DNA from: Atopsyche davidsoni
Taxonomy: Eukaryota > Arthropoda > Insecta > Trichoptera > Hydrobiosidae
Reading direction: 5' to 3'
DNA length: 64,000 nt
NCBI GenBank assembly: GCA_022113835.1
Contig: JAILWY010000006.1
Coordinates: forward strand, 11,392,501-11,456,500
The notes beneath the pieces are model-generated. The model searched no databases. It was not told the DNA's origin and worked only from the letters and a program-made list of their open reading frames with translations. Position 1 is the stretch's first letter. Each line of letters opens with the position of its first letter. Positions 26,303-38,200 of the stretch are shown here, one piece after another. The position numbers and the translations under genes are program-made.

Positions 26303-26560
26303 TAAACAAATAATAATAATAATAATAATATAATAATACTTTCACTTTACATTTGTGCCAGTAATCGTTGAACTTTCCATCTGATGGGTTTTCTGCTTGA
26401 TAATGTAAAGCATTGCAGAATCGACAGGTCACATTCATTAATCCGAAGACAAACGCAGCGTTCGCTGTGCATCAGTTTCTTTTTGTCTTGAGGTCGATGC
26501 GCGTACTCGAATTTTAAGAAGACGCTGCTCACGTTTTCCTTCCAACTCATTGCTTGACAT
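26298..26560 (-). pseudogene. Helitron Rep/helicase N-terminal relic
   Basis: From an ATG at 26560 the minus strand reads MSSNELEGKREQRLLKIRVR and then RASTSRQKETDAQRTLRLSSD before a stop. A basic, Arg/Glu-rich start like this is typical of Helitron-encoded proteins. After a frame change it reads VTCRFCNALHYQAENPSDGK then FNDYWHKCKVK, which matches the CxxC-AxHFxxE...FxxCCHKGKV zinc-finger region that precedes the Rep domain. The second cysteine pair is changed (YWHKCK where CCHKGK is usual), the frame is broken and nothing of Rep or helicase follows. It is a dead fragment. Helitron termini were not found. Confidence 0.65.
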
Positions 26561-27067
26561 TTATGTCACATTTCGTGTCACAAACAACGCATCACTTTTC
26601 ACTGCACTTTTATTTATTTGATGCAGTCTTTATCACGTTCAATTGTGCAATTCTTTTTTAATTACGTTTTCTATGCGTAGAAGGTGTTATTTTGAGATAT
26701 TAATGATGTGATTAATAATTTCTAATGCAATTTCGATAAAAAAAATAGAGATGGCATTTGTGTCAAACTGACATAAGCTGGAAATTTCTTAGAAGCATCC
26801 AAAATTTGTTTTTTTTTGTAAAAGTTCTAAATTTGAAATTCTTGCGGTGAATAATAATCATATAATTCGTACATATTGAAACTCGCTAAAGCATAGTTTA
26901 TCGTTTATGAATAAAAATATTATCCTATCGTCTTGAAATTCGGCACATAGCTGCGGAAAAATTTACTGAACTTACGTGCAAAAAATCAGCGTTGCATCTT
27001 TTAAGATATTCTATAGAGAACGAAAAAACGAAACATACACACACACAATGGCTATTATTATAGTAGA

Positions 27068-27282
27068 TGATTAGGCACATTAGTTCATATATAGAAGATG
27101 ATTTTTAAAGAAACTCTTGTACTAACCTTATACTAACGAATCACTTCCGTTTGTACAAGGGTTCGTACACCGGTCATGTAAACCAGGAGATGTGGGTTCA
27201 AATCCCACACAAATCACGATGATATTTTTCTGAGAGTTTCTTTAAAAATCATCTTCTATATATGAACTAATGTGCCTAATCA
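27068..27282. mobile_element. 215-bp foldback element with 50-bp perfect TIRs and tRNA-Thr-like core
   Basis: The first 50 bases (27068-27117, TGATTAGGCACATTAGTTCA...) are exactly complementary to the last 50 (27233-27282). Between them lies a tRNA-like segment. Its anticodon-arm-like part reads CGGT-CATGTAA-ACCAG, and the T-arm is GTGGGTTCAAATCCCAC followed by ACAAATCACGA. The loop CATGTAA differs by one base from the CTTGTAA loop of eukaryotic tRNA-Thr(UGU), and the RNA polymerase III B-box consensus is intact. It encodes no protein. It is either a MITE that captured a tRNA-derived SINE, or a SINE with terminal inversions. Confidence 0.8.
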
Positions 27283-28388
27283 TATTAGTAGTAATCGATT
27301 TAGACAATAAACAACAAGAAAATCTTTATTTTACAAAGAAAAAAATATTAACGATCCCATCAGTCTCGCAGAATAATTGACATTACTTTTCTCGTCTTTA
27401 TATATGTGAATCGATCATCTTACTATTGTATACATTTAATATGAGTAGTAAAAAACACAAATATCTCTTAGTATACATTTTCAACAATCGCTCCCTAATT
27501 ATGGAAGATCGTGAAGATGGTGAGAACAAGCAGAGCAGCCCAGCTGTGGGAAAGGGTGGGAAAACCTAGGAATAATGATGACGCGTCATTAATACGATCG
27601 CGCGCCATTCCCCGAGCGATGCACGACACGAGCGCAACTTTTTCTTTGAATTACTATTACTTGGGGAGCGAGAGGAGAAAGTTTCCTCCGGGAGGACCGC
27701 GGCGGAAGATCAGAGGCCGGCCCTGGTCTTCGGTACTCTTCCCGGTTGCAGAAACGGCCGAGGGTCACGCAAATGCGAAAACGAAACTTCGGTCGGAGTG
27801 CAGATGACTCGGGATCTTTGTGAGGACGACGGGCAATAAGGAGAAGTTTTATTTATGAAAAGCATCGAGCGGTTATCGAACGCTCCAATTCTGGTAGTCA
27901 ATTTGACGGGAGAATGTTCGGTTTTAGTACTTTTGCAGTAATAAATAATATTATCACATTTTCAAAAGTGAGATTTGAAAACAATTGCGGATGTGTCCCA
28001 AAAACCTGGTGATATTGCAATGATATCGCCTAGTACCTGGATACACAGAAGAAACCAGTTTTATTCCTTACAATTTCTGGTGAGTAAATTTCCTGAAACG
28101 ATGGAAAATCTGCCATCTGAAAAAAATACAAAAAATTTGGTTTTGAAATTATCTCTGATTATTTCAATATGTATAAAATCGTGTATAAATTTATTGAATA
28201 GCTTGTTCGGTATTATTTTTTAGCCCCAGTATGTGGAAACGATTAATTTCAAAAACAAAACCTTTCAAAGTTCTCTGCAACAGTCAATTTTGACCAAACA
28301 TGGATGCAATACTAAAATGCGAAATATGATCCTTTCCGTAATCGCTCTCTCCTGTTTGCGAAATGAAATGTATTGTGTCCCAAGCGCT

Positions 28389-28475
28389 GAGGGGGCGAGG
28401 GGGGGCGAGGGGGGGCGAGGGGGGGCGAGGGGGGGCGAGGGGGGGGCGAGGGGGGGCGAGGGGGGGGGGCGGCGG
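28389..28475 (+). repeat. GGGGGGCGAG tandem array
   Basis: About eight copies of a 10-bp unit with runs of 5-9 G on the plus strand, which gives strong G-quadruplex potential. It lies in an otherwise non-coding stretch. Confidence 0.9.
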
Positions 28476-28959
28476 CCGCCAAACTTTAGTCAAAGACAAT
28501 GTTCCTGGGCGGCGCTCCGCTTCTGCAAAGCCACTCATATTCGCTATTTTGGAATTGGGTGTAATTTTTTCAGGAACTTGTCCGCGCTGGAGAAAACGGA
28601 ACCATCGCGGGTGAGGAGCTGCCTGTTTCGTCTTCCTTCGTAAAGTTGGGTCCTCGTAAGAGGGGAGGGGGGTAGAATTATCGTTTTCTGTTTTTCTATT
28701 TGACGAGTGGGAAATGTGAAAGCTGAGACAATTTAAATGAGTCCTTGGCTACCCTATCCTGGTCTATATCTATGGTAAGCAGGCAGTTAGAAATCGATTG
28801 CAATATCTGTTTGAAAGCCGGGAACGTGAGTGTTCCACGCTCACCCGGAGGCACTTGGAGACACTTCCTACATATGATAGTATGTTCAACACTTCGGCTC
28901 GCGTCACGTGTCCGGCCTCTGTGATCGATGCGCACGTCAATGTCATGTTTCAATACGCT

Positions 28960-29136
<177 letters not shown>

Positions 29137-29679
29137 TTGGCGACCATTTTACTGAGTATATACTCATGCTGAGCCAGTGTTCATGGTTTTCTAAGGGGAA
29201 AATTGTGTAGAGGGTTCCCAGGTCCTTTACACCGCAGTTTTGAACTGAAAGGAAAAATCTGCGTATTGCTGATGCCCAATAGCATCATTATAAATTCTTT
29301 CCTAAGAAAGCTTTGGCGTTTAGATCTTATACTCCTTCTGCAGCAAGCTACAGAAACAATAGCAGAAGCCCCCCAACTCGACAATGTACTTGCAGAGCAC
29401 ATCCCTCCACAATCATTCCAAGATCACTAATCCATAGCCGATCTTTTACACACGCTCAGGGTACAGAATGGTAGCCATGCACAAGCAACAGAATGGGGAG
29501 AGCGGGGAGGATATATATGAAATCTTAAAAATATATATAAGTTATTTGATTTATGTTTGTATCTTGCGTTACCTCAGCTCATGTTTCGTATATACAGCAT
29601 AACAAGAACACAAAGGTTGTATTCTCTGGGAGACAATGAAGTTTTCGCGCCTCCAGCTCGGGGGCGGGGCCGGGGAGGA

Positions 29680-29769
29680 CGCGTGGCCGGGGGGGCGCGT
29701 GGCCGGGGGGACGCGTGGCCGGGGGGGCGCGTGGCCGGGGGGACGCGTGGCCGGGGGGGCGCGTGGCCG
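29680..29769. repeat. 16-bp GC-rich minisatellite
   Basis: Alternating GCGTGGCCGGGGGGGC and GCGTGGCCGGGGGGAC units, five to six copies. The strict A/G alternation implies a 32-bp duplicated unit. It has high G-quadruplex potential on the plus strand. Confidence 0.85.
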
Positions 29770-30479
29770 CGAGAACGGTCTTGACGGCGAGCTTACACCC
29801 GACAGACACCTTTATCGGGAATTTTATTTTCCGTCTAAATAGTTCGATGGCTTCCGGTACCCTCTGTTGAGAATCGACGATTAAAATTAAATTCACAGTG
29901 ACATGTGAAATATGACATCCCTTCTGGAGGTCTCAGTTTGAAGCGAGCCCATCTGGCTTTTGATATTTGTGTTCATAAAACCTATTGAGTTTAAATTATG
30001 TGACATTTCCACTCACGGATTCAGGATTCACAGGGTACTGCGCGCCTGCAAGGATCTTTTGAACGATTAATTAGTGCATACAAGTGTTGTATTGACTTTA
30101 GAATTAAGATAAAACTAAAGTTAGATATTTTTGTTAAGTAAATATATTGCTATTTGAAGCACATGCTAAGCTATTTAGATGCTCCTAATAAAGACCCTCT
30201 CGCTCCTTCTAGGAACGAAAGGTTTTTTATACGTGGACCTTTATGCGGCCACGGGTGAATTATTGAAAATTAAGATATTTAAACAGACTTAGCTGCAGAT
30301 AATAAATTATTTTATATTTTAAGGAACATGTACAGCTCTCGAGATGAATAGTATAAATTTATTGCATACAGATGTGCGGTCTCAAATATTCAATCTCGAG
30401 AGTTACCTCTTAGAAAAGACTTAGGATATAATTGATTTATATAAATTTGGGTCTCACGATAGCGTTCTATTTTTTGTGA

Positions 30480-31060
30480 GACCTACAATTGAATATAACT
30501 CCGCCCTTCCCCTTGGAAGGGCAGTGTGAGCTCAGGAAGCCCCGCGCGCCCACAGAATATTCGGCCGTAGTATCGCTCCGGTGGATTAAACATCCGTCGA
30601 TAGTAAAGTAGAGATCTTACAAATCTCAAAGAACATACAGCCGCGAGTTGAACGTATATTGTGACATATGGTCACATGTGAAAGTTTTAAATTACCGACC
30701 CCTGTGTCGGTTCAAAAGTGAAAATAAGTAATAATACAGTCCACTAAGTATTCACGAACTTTGGCGAATTCGTGAAGTCACATCGAAGAAATTGAACGTT
30801 TACCAGCGTCTCGGAAGCGAGAATCAAACCTCCTTGGCACATTTCGCCCGAGCGAGCACTCGTGCTGCGTTTTGAGATCCGTCTGCAGAAATTACGGCAA
30901 TATAGTGCAAATGACCGACCGGTTTTAGAAAACCTGGTCTGTGCTGCGTCAGACGAAGTGTTAGATGAGGATGAGTAAAAAAATCCTCAACAATATCCCC
31001 GCCAAATGTGAACGCGGCCGGTCGTGATGTCACCACAACTCACTTGTGGAGCGTAAATCC
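30480..31060 (+). mobile_element. LTR-element leader/LTR fragment, copy A
   Basis: Shares an ordered series of words with 58.3-58.69 kb: AGAGATCTTACAAATCTCA, GCCGCGAGTT, GTATATTGTG, CGGTTCAAA, AATAATACAGTCCACT, TTGGCGAATTC, GAAGAA and CCAGCG. The order and spacing resemble the LTR plus leader of an LTR retrotransposon, but no gag or pol reading frame follows and the ends were not defined. The family is not identified. Confidence 0.45.
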
Positions 31061-31117
31061 CGGTCAACTATCTTACTTGCATTCGTCTCACAGGGTTTTG
31101 CGTATCAATTCGCAAAA

Positions 31118-31120
<3 letters not shown>

Positions 31121-31148
<28 letters not shown>

Positions 31149-31149
31149 A
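31121..31149. repeat. Short (AT)n run
   Basis: About 14 TA units followed by AATAGTAATAATA. Confidence 0.9.
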
Positions 31150-31271
31150 TAGTAATAATATCTAAAAAAAATATTTATTTTATATACAAAAACTAATCAT
31201 TTAATCTACATTCAATTTTAATGTATTAAACACTCATATATTATGCACGCAGGGGGAACGGATAATTTAAG

Positions 31272-32564
31272 TACGAGGGCTGCTATTTATATATCCGGAA
31301 TAAAATAAAATAACTATCATTGACTATTAAATATGGTTTTATTGCTTTTCAAAATATTTGCCGTGATGATCGATGCACTTTTGCATTCGGTGAAACCAGT
31401 TTTCATAGCACTTTTTCCAATCGGAAGGCGGTATCTCCAAAACATGATTTTTGAATGCCTCAACGGCTTCTTCTCGAGTTGTAAATCGTTGACCACGTAA
31501 TTTATTCTTCACGGTTGGAAATAAAAAGAAGTCGTTGGGTGCCAAATCAGGGCTATATGGCGGATGACCCGTTAATTCCACCGTTTTACCCTCCAAATAT
31601 CGGGTCGTTTCACCTGAAGTGTGACAGCTTGCATTGCCGTGATGAAGAATGACTCTGCATTGTGGATTGTTCTTCCTAATTTCTGCAAAGACTTCTGGCA
31701 AACAAATGGTCGTGTACCACGTCGAATTAACAGATTTACAAATTTCTTGTGGTACAGTAGCCACGTGTCCATCTATACCAAAAAAACAGGCGACCATTTG
31801 CTTCAAAGTGCTTTTCGCACGAGCAACTTTTGTTGGGTTCGGCTCATGTTGGAACACCCATACTGTTGATTGTTGCTTAGTTTCGGGGTCATATGCATAA
31901 ATCCAGGATTCATCACCTGTGTAGATATTGTAAACAGCTTTTGATGCACCACGATTGTATTTTTTATCATATTTTTGCACCAATCGACACGAGCCTGTTT
32001 TTGATCTATTGTCAAGTTGTGCGGTATCCAACGCGAACAAATTTTTTTTGCAGCCTAGTGTTTGTGTAATATCTTATGTATACTTGTCATACTAATGCCC
32101 AAGGACGCTTCTATCTCTGGATATGTAACATGACGATCTTGCATTATTAGTTCACGCACTACGTCGATGTTTCGTGGCACAACAACTGATTTAGGCTGAC
32201 CATCTTTAATTTCGTCCGTGAGCATACGACGTCCACGATTAAACTCACTAAACCAGTGATACACAGTGGTCTTTGATGGTGCTTGATCCCCAAAAGTCGA
32301 ACTGAGTTGATCGATGCTCTGCTGTTGAGTTAGATCACGTCGAAAATCATAATAAATCATCGCACGAAAATTTTCTCGAGTTAAATACATTGTGATAATG
32401 ACACGCAATTTTTAAAATCGCGCCACACAATGAAAACAATTTATTGACTCTTTGAAATAAACTCATTCTACAGCCAAAGAGTCCCATTTTCAAATGTAAT
32501 AATTACTTTTTAAATATTATTTATGTAGTGGCCAGTTCCGGATACTTAAATAGCAGCCTATGTA
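31272..32564 (-). mobile_element. Nearly full-length mariner (Tc1/mariner superfamily)
   Basis: The element proper is 31274-32562, 1289 bp, between TA dinucleotides at 31272 and 32563 (the usual target duplication). The terminal inverted repeats match well over about 28 bp. One end reads CGAGGGCTGCTATTTATATA then TCCGGAA. The opposite end, read inward, is CATAGGCTGCTATTTAAGTA then TCCGGAA. Length, TA duplication and a single transposase gene fit mariner. The termini are intact enough that an active relative could mobilise it, but its own transposase is dead. Confidence 0.93.
31339..32408 (-). pseudogene. Mariner transposase, frameshifted and with a lost catalytic residue
   Basis: Mariner transposase would bind the TIRs and cut and paste the element into TA sites. 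The first part (32055-32408) carries the N-terminal helix-turn-helix region (MYLTRENFRAMIYYDFRRDL...). It runs out of frame at HKILHKH near 32055. A second shift is needed near 31,960, after DQKQARVDWCKNMIK. The catalytic segment (31339-31,960) contains TGDESWIYAYDPE with the first Asp and SPDLAPNDFFLFP with the third. The second is Gly instead of Asp (ILHHGNASCH), at the exact D(34)D spacing. Two frameshifts plus the lost catalytic Asp make it inactive. The mariner subfamily is not assigned. Confidence 0.93.
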
Positions 32565-32660
32565 TACTTCGGAGTAAATTTCAGTATTGGTGGAGAGCAT
32601 TTAATTTTAATTTCCGGGGACCCAGCGGCTTCGGAATGCGCCGGGCTGAACAATAACCGA

Positions 32661-32756
32661 TGGTACCCCCTCCCCTTCTCCCCCTCCTCACTCCTCCCCT
32701 CTCCGGCCGCACCCCCTCCCCCTCCCCCCTGCCCCGCCCCCTCCCCCGCCCAGCGT
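32661..32756 (-). repeat. Polypyrimidine/polypurine tract
   Basis: About 96 bases made almost wholly of C and T on plus (CCCCCTCCCCTTCTCCCCCT and similar), capable of triplex or G-quadruplex formation from the minus strand. Confidence 0.85.
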
Positions 32757-33069
32757 CCAGAAGCGATGCGCTCAATTCTACTAAACCTACTGCAGCACCA
32801 GTCTAATGTACACTATATTATCTTTCTTGGAAAATCAGTTCTATTATATTCCTATGAAGTCCTTAATTTTAAGAATAAGATTCCTGTCTTGTGGCAGGAA
32901 TTGTTTATTGTTTCAGATATGAATATTGTACATGCTATAATATTTTTAGTAGTAGCTTTAAAAAAATTGTCTGTAAAGACTTTTTTATAATATATCAGAT
33001 AAATTCATTTTTTATTTGGAATAAAATATCAATAATTTTTTAATTAAGTATATTTTATTTTATAATGGA

Positions 33070-33225
33070 ATGATCTGCGAAAATAATAAGGTTCCGTTTG
33101 ATAAAAGAGCTGTTCTAACAAATAACATCAAAACATTTGGTGTTTTTGGATACAAAGACAAACGAATAGGAATTATGCTGTCTCCAAATTTTTCAAAAGT
33201 CAATAAAATATATAAATACAAGTAA
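33070..33225 (+). CDS. Unrecognised 51-codon open frame
   Basis: ATG at 33070, TAA at 33223. It reads MICENNKVPFDKRAVLTNNI, then KTFGVFGYKDKRIGIMLSPN and FSKVNKIYKYK. Composition is more protein-like than surrounding frames (balanced charged and hydrophobic residues) despite an AT-rich setting. No family is recognised. It could be an old exon remnant or chance. Confidence 0.15.
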   Translation: MICENNKVPFDKRAVLTNNIKTFGVFGYKDKRIGIMLSPNFSKVNKIYKYK

Positions 33226-33722
33226 CAGTTTAAAATCACAGTATCAAAAAACTGTAATTATTTGTTTTTATAAGGCGCCACGGAATCCTTTTTTTTTTAA
33301 ATAATATAACAAAATTTCATTTTTTTTTTTTTAAATATAATCTAATTTCATATTTTAAAAATTGCAACGAACTTTTTTTACAATTGGCATTTTTTGACTG
33401 ATAGAAAATAATAAGAACCATAAAAATGACCACTGCTTGTATAAATTTATATTGACTTGAAAAATATTATTTATTTTAAATATGCCAACACAATAACGAT
33501 ATTTGAATTGGTATGATTTTACTGATTGGATTCTTTTGCGCGGAAAATTCTAGCTCATCTGACAACAGCACTTCAAGGATACAACCATAGACAAAGCGTT
33601 TCATGCGCCATTTGCATAGTTTCAAATGTTTTTTTATGAGACAGGCTTATTTTTTAATAAGAGTTTGCGTTCACATTTTGAAATTAACATATCGCTTTTA
33701 TATAATTTTATATTTTATATCG

Positions 33723-33744
33723 CTAACCTAACCTAACCTAACCC
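33723..33744 (-). repeat. Short telomere-like (CCTAA)n run
   Basis: CTAACCTAACCTAACCTAACCC, four units matching the arthropod TTAGG telomere repeat on the minus strand. Confidence 0.75.
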
Positions 33745-34028
33745 ATAACAACAATGAAACTAAAATTTTATCGATTTCTTTTTTTTGTTATTAGAAAAAC
33801 ACCTCCCGTCATCTTTTATTTTTCGGCTAGAGTAAAAATTTGTTCAATTTAAAACACCAAAAGCAAGAATACTGAGAAGTTGGCAACCGCAGCTCTCCAG
33901 TGGCCGGGCTTGACGTTTGGGCTGAGTGAATAATAAATACACTAGATTATTATCATTCTTTCATGCAAGTTAATACCAACATTTTTTTTATTATTTCACA
34001 TGTAATGTAGTTCAAAACTTAACATAAA

Positions 34029-34586
34029 ATGGCTAGCACATACTACTTTGTGATTGTTGGACATCTTGATAATCCGATATTTGAGTTGGAATTCGCTCCA
34101 GTCAATAAAGAGGTTAAGGTAATAAAAATGCGAACAATCTATCAATATATATTACTTATTCAGTTTTTACAACGATATTTAATTTATTTGGTGTGATTCA
34201 AACGTTATATATTTACAAAAAACCTAAAGAGCACTAAACGTTTATTAAATTTTTAGAAAGAAGACCACAGGCATTTAAATCAGTTCATAGCTCATGCTGC
34301 CTTAGACTTAGTGGATGAACACGTATGGAAAGTGAACAATATGTATTTAAAATCAGTGGATAAGTTCAATCAATGGTTTGTGTCAGCCTTCGTGACCGCC
34401 AGCCATATGAGGTTCATCATGGTGCACGATGCCAAAAACGAAGATGGAATCAAAAATTTCTTTACGGAAATTTATGAAGCATACATCAAATACTCCATGA
34501 ATCCGTTCTACAAAGAGAACTCTGTCATTAAGTCGGCAGCGTTTGATAAGAAAGCTCAAATGTTTGGAAAAAAATACCTCACATAA
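34029..34586 (+). CDS. TRAPPC2: Trafficking protein particle complex subunit 2 (sedlin/Trs20)
   Basis: A longin-fold subunit of the TRAPP complexes, which act as Rab1/Rab11 exchange factors and tether ER-Golgi vesicles. TRAPPC2 bridges the core to the TRAPPII/III-specific subunits. Two exons: 34029-34118 and 34257-34586, joined in phase 0 (GTTAAG|gtaata ... tttttag|AAAGAA), 139 aa plus stop, the standard length for the family. Exon 1 reads [20 protein letters not shown] and exon 2 begins [20 protein letters not shown]. Exon 2 then has [37 protein letters not shown] and the C-terminal SMNPFY...[13 protein letters not shown]. All of these are characteristic of animal sedlin. A poly(A) signal follows at 34648. 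No defects seen. Confidence 0.97.
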
Positions 34587-34647
34587 ATTAAATAAATGTA
34601 AACACTTGTAAATATATATAATGTACTATCATTGTTGTCTATTCTTG

Positions 34648-34653
34648 AATAAA
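34648..34653 (+). terminator. Poly(A) signal of TRAPPC2
   Basis: AATAAA lies 62 bases past the stop codon in an AT-rich 3' UTR. Confidence 0.7.
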
Positions 34654-34876
34654 ATATGTATTAAATTATATTTCAATGATGTTTTATTACACCGCCAACC
34701 TTCTGTCTGTGAACTCAATTAGATGTTAATAATCTACAAAAACTAAATAGATGAAGAATATCAATGACAAATCTATAAGAAATGGTAGCATAAGCTTTAA
34801 ATAGATTTCTAATGAATCCTTGGAAAAAATCCCATTGTAATTTCACAATACCAGGCAAACGCCGGACACCCTTTAG

Positions 34877-35109
34877 TCACATCGAACCACTTGCTTCTTC
34901 TTTGTAGCCATCAACTTTTACTGAGTATCTAGTTAAAATAGCATCAGAGGTTTTTTCGCAATCTTTTCGTAACCCATGAGTTTTCTAAATTTATCCCGAG
35001 CAAAAGATGCATAAAACCTAATGCGTTTGCAGGCCTGATCTTGTAGCAAGTAAACAGTTGTGGTACCGGTGTTGTAAAATATGAGGTTTTGGAACTTCAA
35101 ATAGGAAGA
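34877..35109 (-). pseudogene. Frameshifted exon-like fragment, family not identified
   Basis: A polypyrimidine tract and AG (ttttttttattag) precede an open reading on the minus strand: SSYLKFQNLIFYNTGTTTVY then LLQDQACKRIRFYASFARDK and FRKLMGYEKIAKK. One base must be skipped near AAAAAACC. The frame then continues SDAILTRYSVKVDGYKEEAS GSM to a TGA at 34877. The FYNTGTT motif is reminiscent of the ASH-type beta-sandwich domains of cilium-related proteins, but this is only an impression. It could be a decayed exon or retrocopy. Confidence 0.35.
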
Positions 35110-35167
35110 CTAATAAAAAAAACTGGACTCGTCTAAACACAAAATTGTGAGAAGCTCCTATTTTGAA

Positions 35168-35211
35168 CATTGTAATGCTTAATGCTTAATTAAGCATTAA
35201 GCATTACAATG
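35168..35211. repeat. Perfect 44-bp palindrome
   Basis: CATTGTAATGCTTAATGCTT followed immediately by its exact complement around TTAATTAA, with no spacer. It is built from an internal AATGCTT repeat. It is cruciform-prone and has no evident coding or RNA role. Confidence 0.9.
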
Positions 35212-38200
35212 GAGTCCTGGAAAAAAATATTTTTGAGAATTTTTCTCCTGTGACTCGTTTAACTTATAAACATATTCTTAATATAATGCTCATTAATAGT
35301 AGATTAATTGTTATTTTTCAAGGCTTGTGAAGATTGAATGTTAGATAGACTGCAATTACAATAATTTATGAGTAATTTGTTCCAACTAAGAGAACTAACA
35401 ATTAGTTGTAAAAGTGTAAGATGTAACAAATTTTTTAACAGTAGAATTTATGACCAATTCCATGGACCAATTCTATAGCAGCTTTTTTATTTTAGTAAAA
35501 ATGTTCCGAACAATTTTTTACTGCTTTTGCGATTGCGGTCTTGTAAGTGTACGTATTAGAGTGGAAAGAAATGCTCTGTTGATTTCATTATTTTTATTGT
35601 GAAGGAAAGCTTGTCATAAAAAAAGAATTGTGCTAAAAGCATTATAATAGGTAACACAACATCTGTGTTTTATACTAAAACATTCATTTTCATCGGTGAA
35701 TACAAATAGTGAAAAATGAATCAATTCAGTCAGATTTCAGAAAAATGTTGATTGCATAGCAAATTGAATAACCAAATCAGCTCGGACGCGCGGGCGGGCA
35801 CTCAGCGCCATGCACTTTAGTTCACTACAGTAAACAATACATATCTCTTTGTAGCTACAATTTATTAGGGACTATTCTATGTATAAAAATACAACGTAAA
35901 TAATAGTACTTAGCCAATAAATAGAGGTGTCTGTATAAATACTTTGAAATTTGGGGGGACTACAAAATATACCAAACAATAAATATAAATATAATCACAG
36001 GATTAACAGAATAGGAATTGTTAATTAATTAAAGAATGAAATTAAATATTTCCGAAATACTCAGTCTCGGCACACCTCTTTACTATCAATATTTATGATT
36101 TGTATTGTCAGGAAGGCATATCAACACTTCATATTAACAATAAAATAAGTCCATTTGACCCAAGTACAAACACGGCATCTCACATCCTGGAGTTGAGTAA
36201 AAAAAATTGCTAGTTGGGGCTGCAAAATAATTCTACTTCATAGCATTTATATGAAATGACTGAATCGAGCATACAATTTCAGTGCAGTGGATATGTCGCG
36301 TTACGATCTCTTCAGAAGCAGTCTGCCAGTTTTTGAGCGATCACTTGCGTTGTATACTTAATTCAGTGAACTTAATAAATCAAATTGTAAACTAACTTTT
36401 AAATACTCTCACAATAAATACATTTGACTATTAGGATAATTTTGCCTGTCCACTAGTATTAAAATAATTAAATTTTCAGCTCCATTCCTGATTTTTACTG
36501 AGAGGAGCGTTAATTAATTTGAGTTGAATTGTTTCATCAATAAAAGGAGAAATTCCTCGAACTGAGATTCCGTTCATACTTGAAATAGCCATATAGCATT
36601 AAATTAAACAGATTCAATCAAAACGACTTTGTTGCTTCACAATACAACCAGTTGAAACCAAACAGACTGACCGTTAAACAGCATAATCTGAGAGCAAGGA
36701 GGACATAACTTCACTGCTCTGAGAATAGCCGGGAAAAGGTAGAGCCAGGTGATCTTGAATCATGCAGAGGCAAATGTCACTACATCCAGCTTGAAATATC
36801 TACAGCAGTTGCCTTGTGGTATACAAAGAATTTATAGTAAATCTGCATTAAAAAAAAAATTTTTTTAACCTTTAAACCTGGAAATGTATAATTTAATAAA
36901 ATTGAAATAAACTTTAAGGTTGGCAAGCATTTGAGCCTCTGAATCACTAGGAGGTTTACCAACTATACATCTCTTGAATGTTAAATAACAAAGTTGTTTT
37001 AATTAAGTCCATTGAAAATTAACCTTCACAATTTTAACATAAAAACATTACAAAGTTCAACTTTAAAAATATTAAAGAAAACATTAAAGATGAAAGATAA
37101 TCATTATCTAAGTACACAGTTCATCACCGTTGTCAATAAAATTTCTTCAGAATACTTTTCCGTATCACTTGGGGAATCCCAGGCACATATTTATAATACA
37201 AAATAGACTTTAGAGGGAATTCCTAACTGCCAAATGTTTATTCAACAAAACTAAAATGCCTAAAGTATAATTAATACTCATGCATATTGATAAGCAGCTA
37301 AGGAGTCACAATCGTACTGTATGGAGTTTATTAATACATAGTTGTTTTGAATACATTTTCAATACAATCTACTAAACAGTTTTAAGTACATATATGAACA
37401 ACAGAAATGTTTATTACATTTGAATCATGACTTGCGTTTTAATTTAATTGTAATCAAAATCATCAAACTCGAATTAAATAAATATTTTTGAAAAAGTACT
37501 TGATAAAAAATAATAGTTTTTAAAATTTAAAATAAAAAATATTGTAACATTACCACAATAATTATTTTTTAAGCGACCGGTTCCTCTAACAGTCTTAGTT
37601 TTTGTCTATCTGCTAATGAACCCGGACACTTTATATTTTGAATAATGTAGAACTATTACTACATCTTTTATTTATTTTAAAAATACTTAATAAAAGCATT
37701 ATCTGTATTGATTTGTGTAAAAAATTATGCATTGTAACATAATACAAAATTTAAAAACAGAGAAAATATGGGATATTTTAACCTTAGACTCCAATTTATC
37801 TCAACGCTTATTTTTGGGCACTCAGGAGGGGAATTAGTCTGCTGACATGTAACAATCTAATTTAAAACAACAAAAACACATAAGATTCTTAATTTTGACA
37901 TTGATTTCGAAAAATCTTTAAAAAGATATATTTGGTCTTTTGATTTTTTAAAAAATAATATAACAAAATATTAGAAGTGATATGCTAAGTAGACTTCCAT
38001 TGTGCTATATGCTGTGATTTTTATTTTAAAAACCTGTTCACTTTGTTCACAAAACACCTCAGGATTTTTGAAGTGAAAAAATTGGAAAAATTATTATTAT
38101 TATTACAAAACCTTCAAATTTTCATATAAAATGCCACCGATGCTATCATAGAAATAAATCCCATTTTCCTCAATTATAATATTATACACATTAAATTCAA

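Larger units (their letters stand above)
32565..34028. other. Spacer between mariner and TRAPPC2
   Basis: Contains a pyrimidine-rich tract (32661-32756), an open 51-codon frame (33070-33225), a telomere-like run (33723-33744) and AT-rich sequence. The TRAPPC2 promoter and 5' UTR should lie in the last few hundred bases, but no defined element can be named. Confidence 0.55.

Noticed and set aside
31621..31900. Plus-strand open frames of 82-83 codons
   Set aside because: They are shadows of the mariner transposase on the opposite strand.
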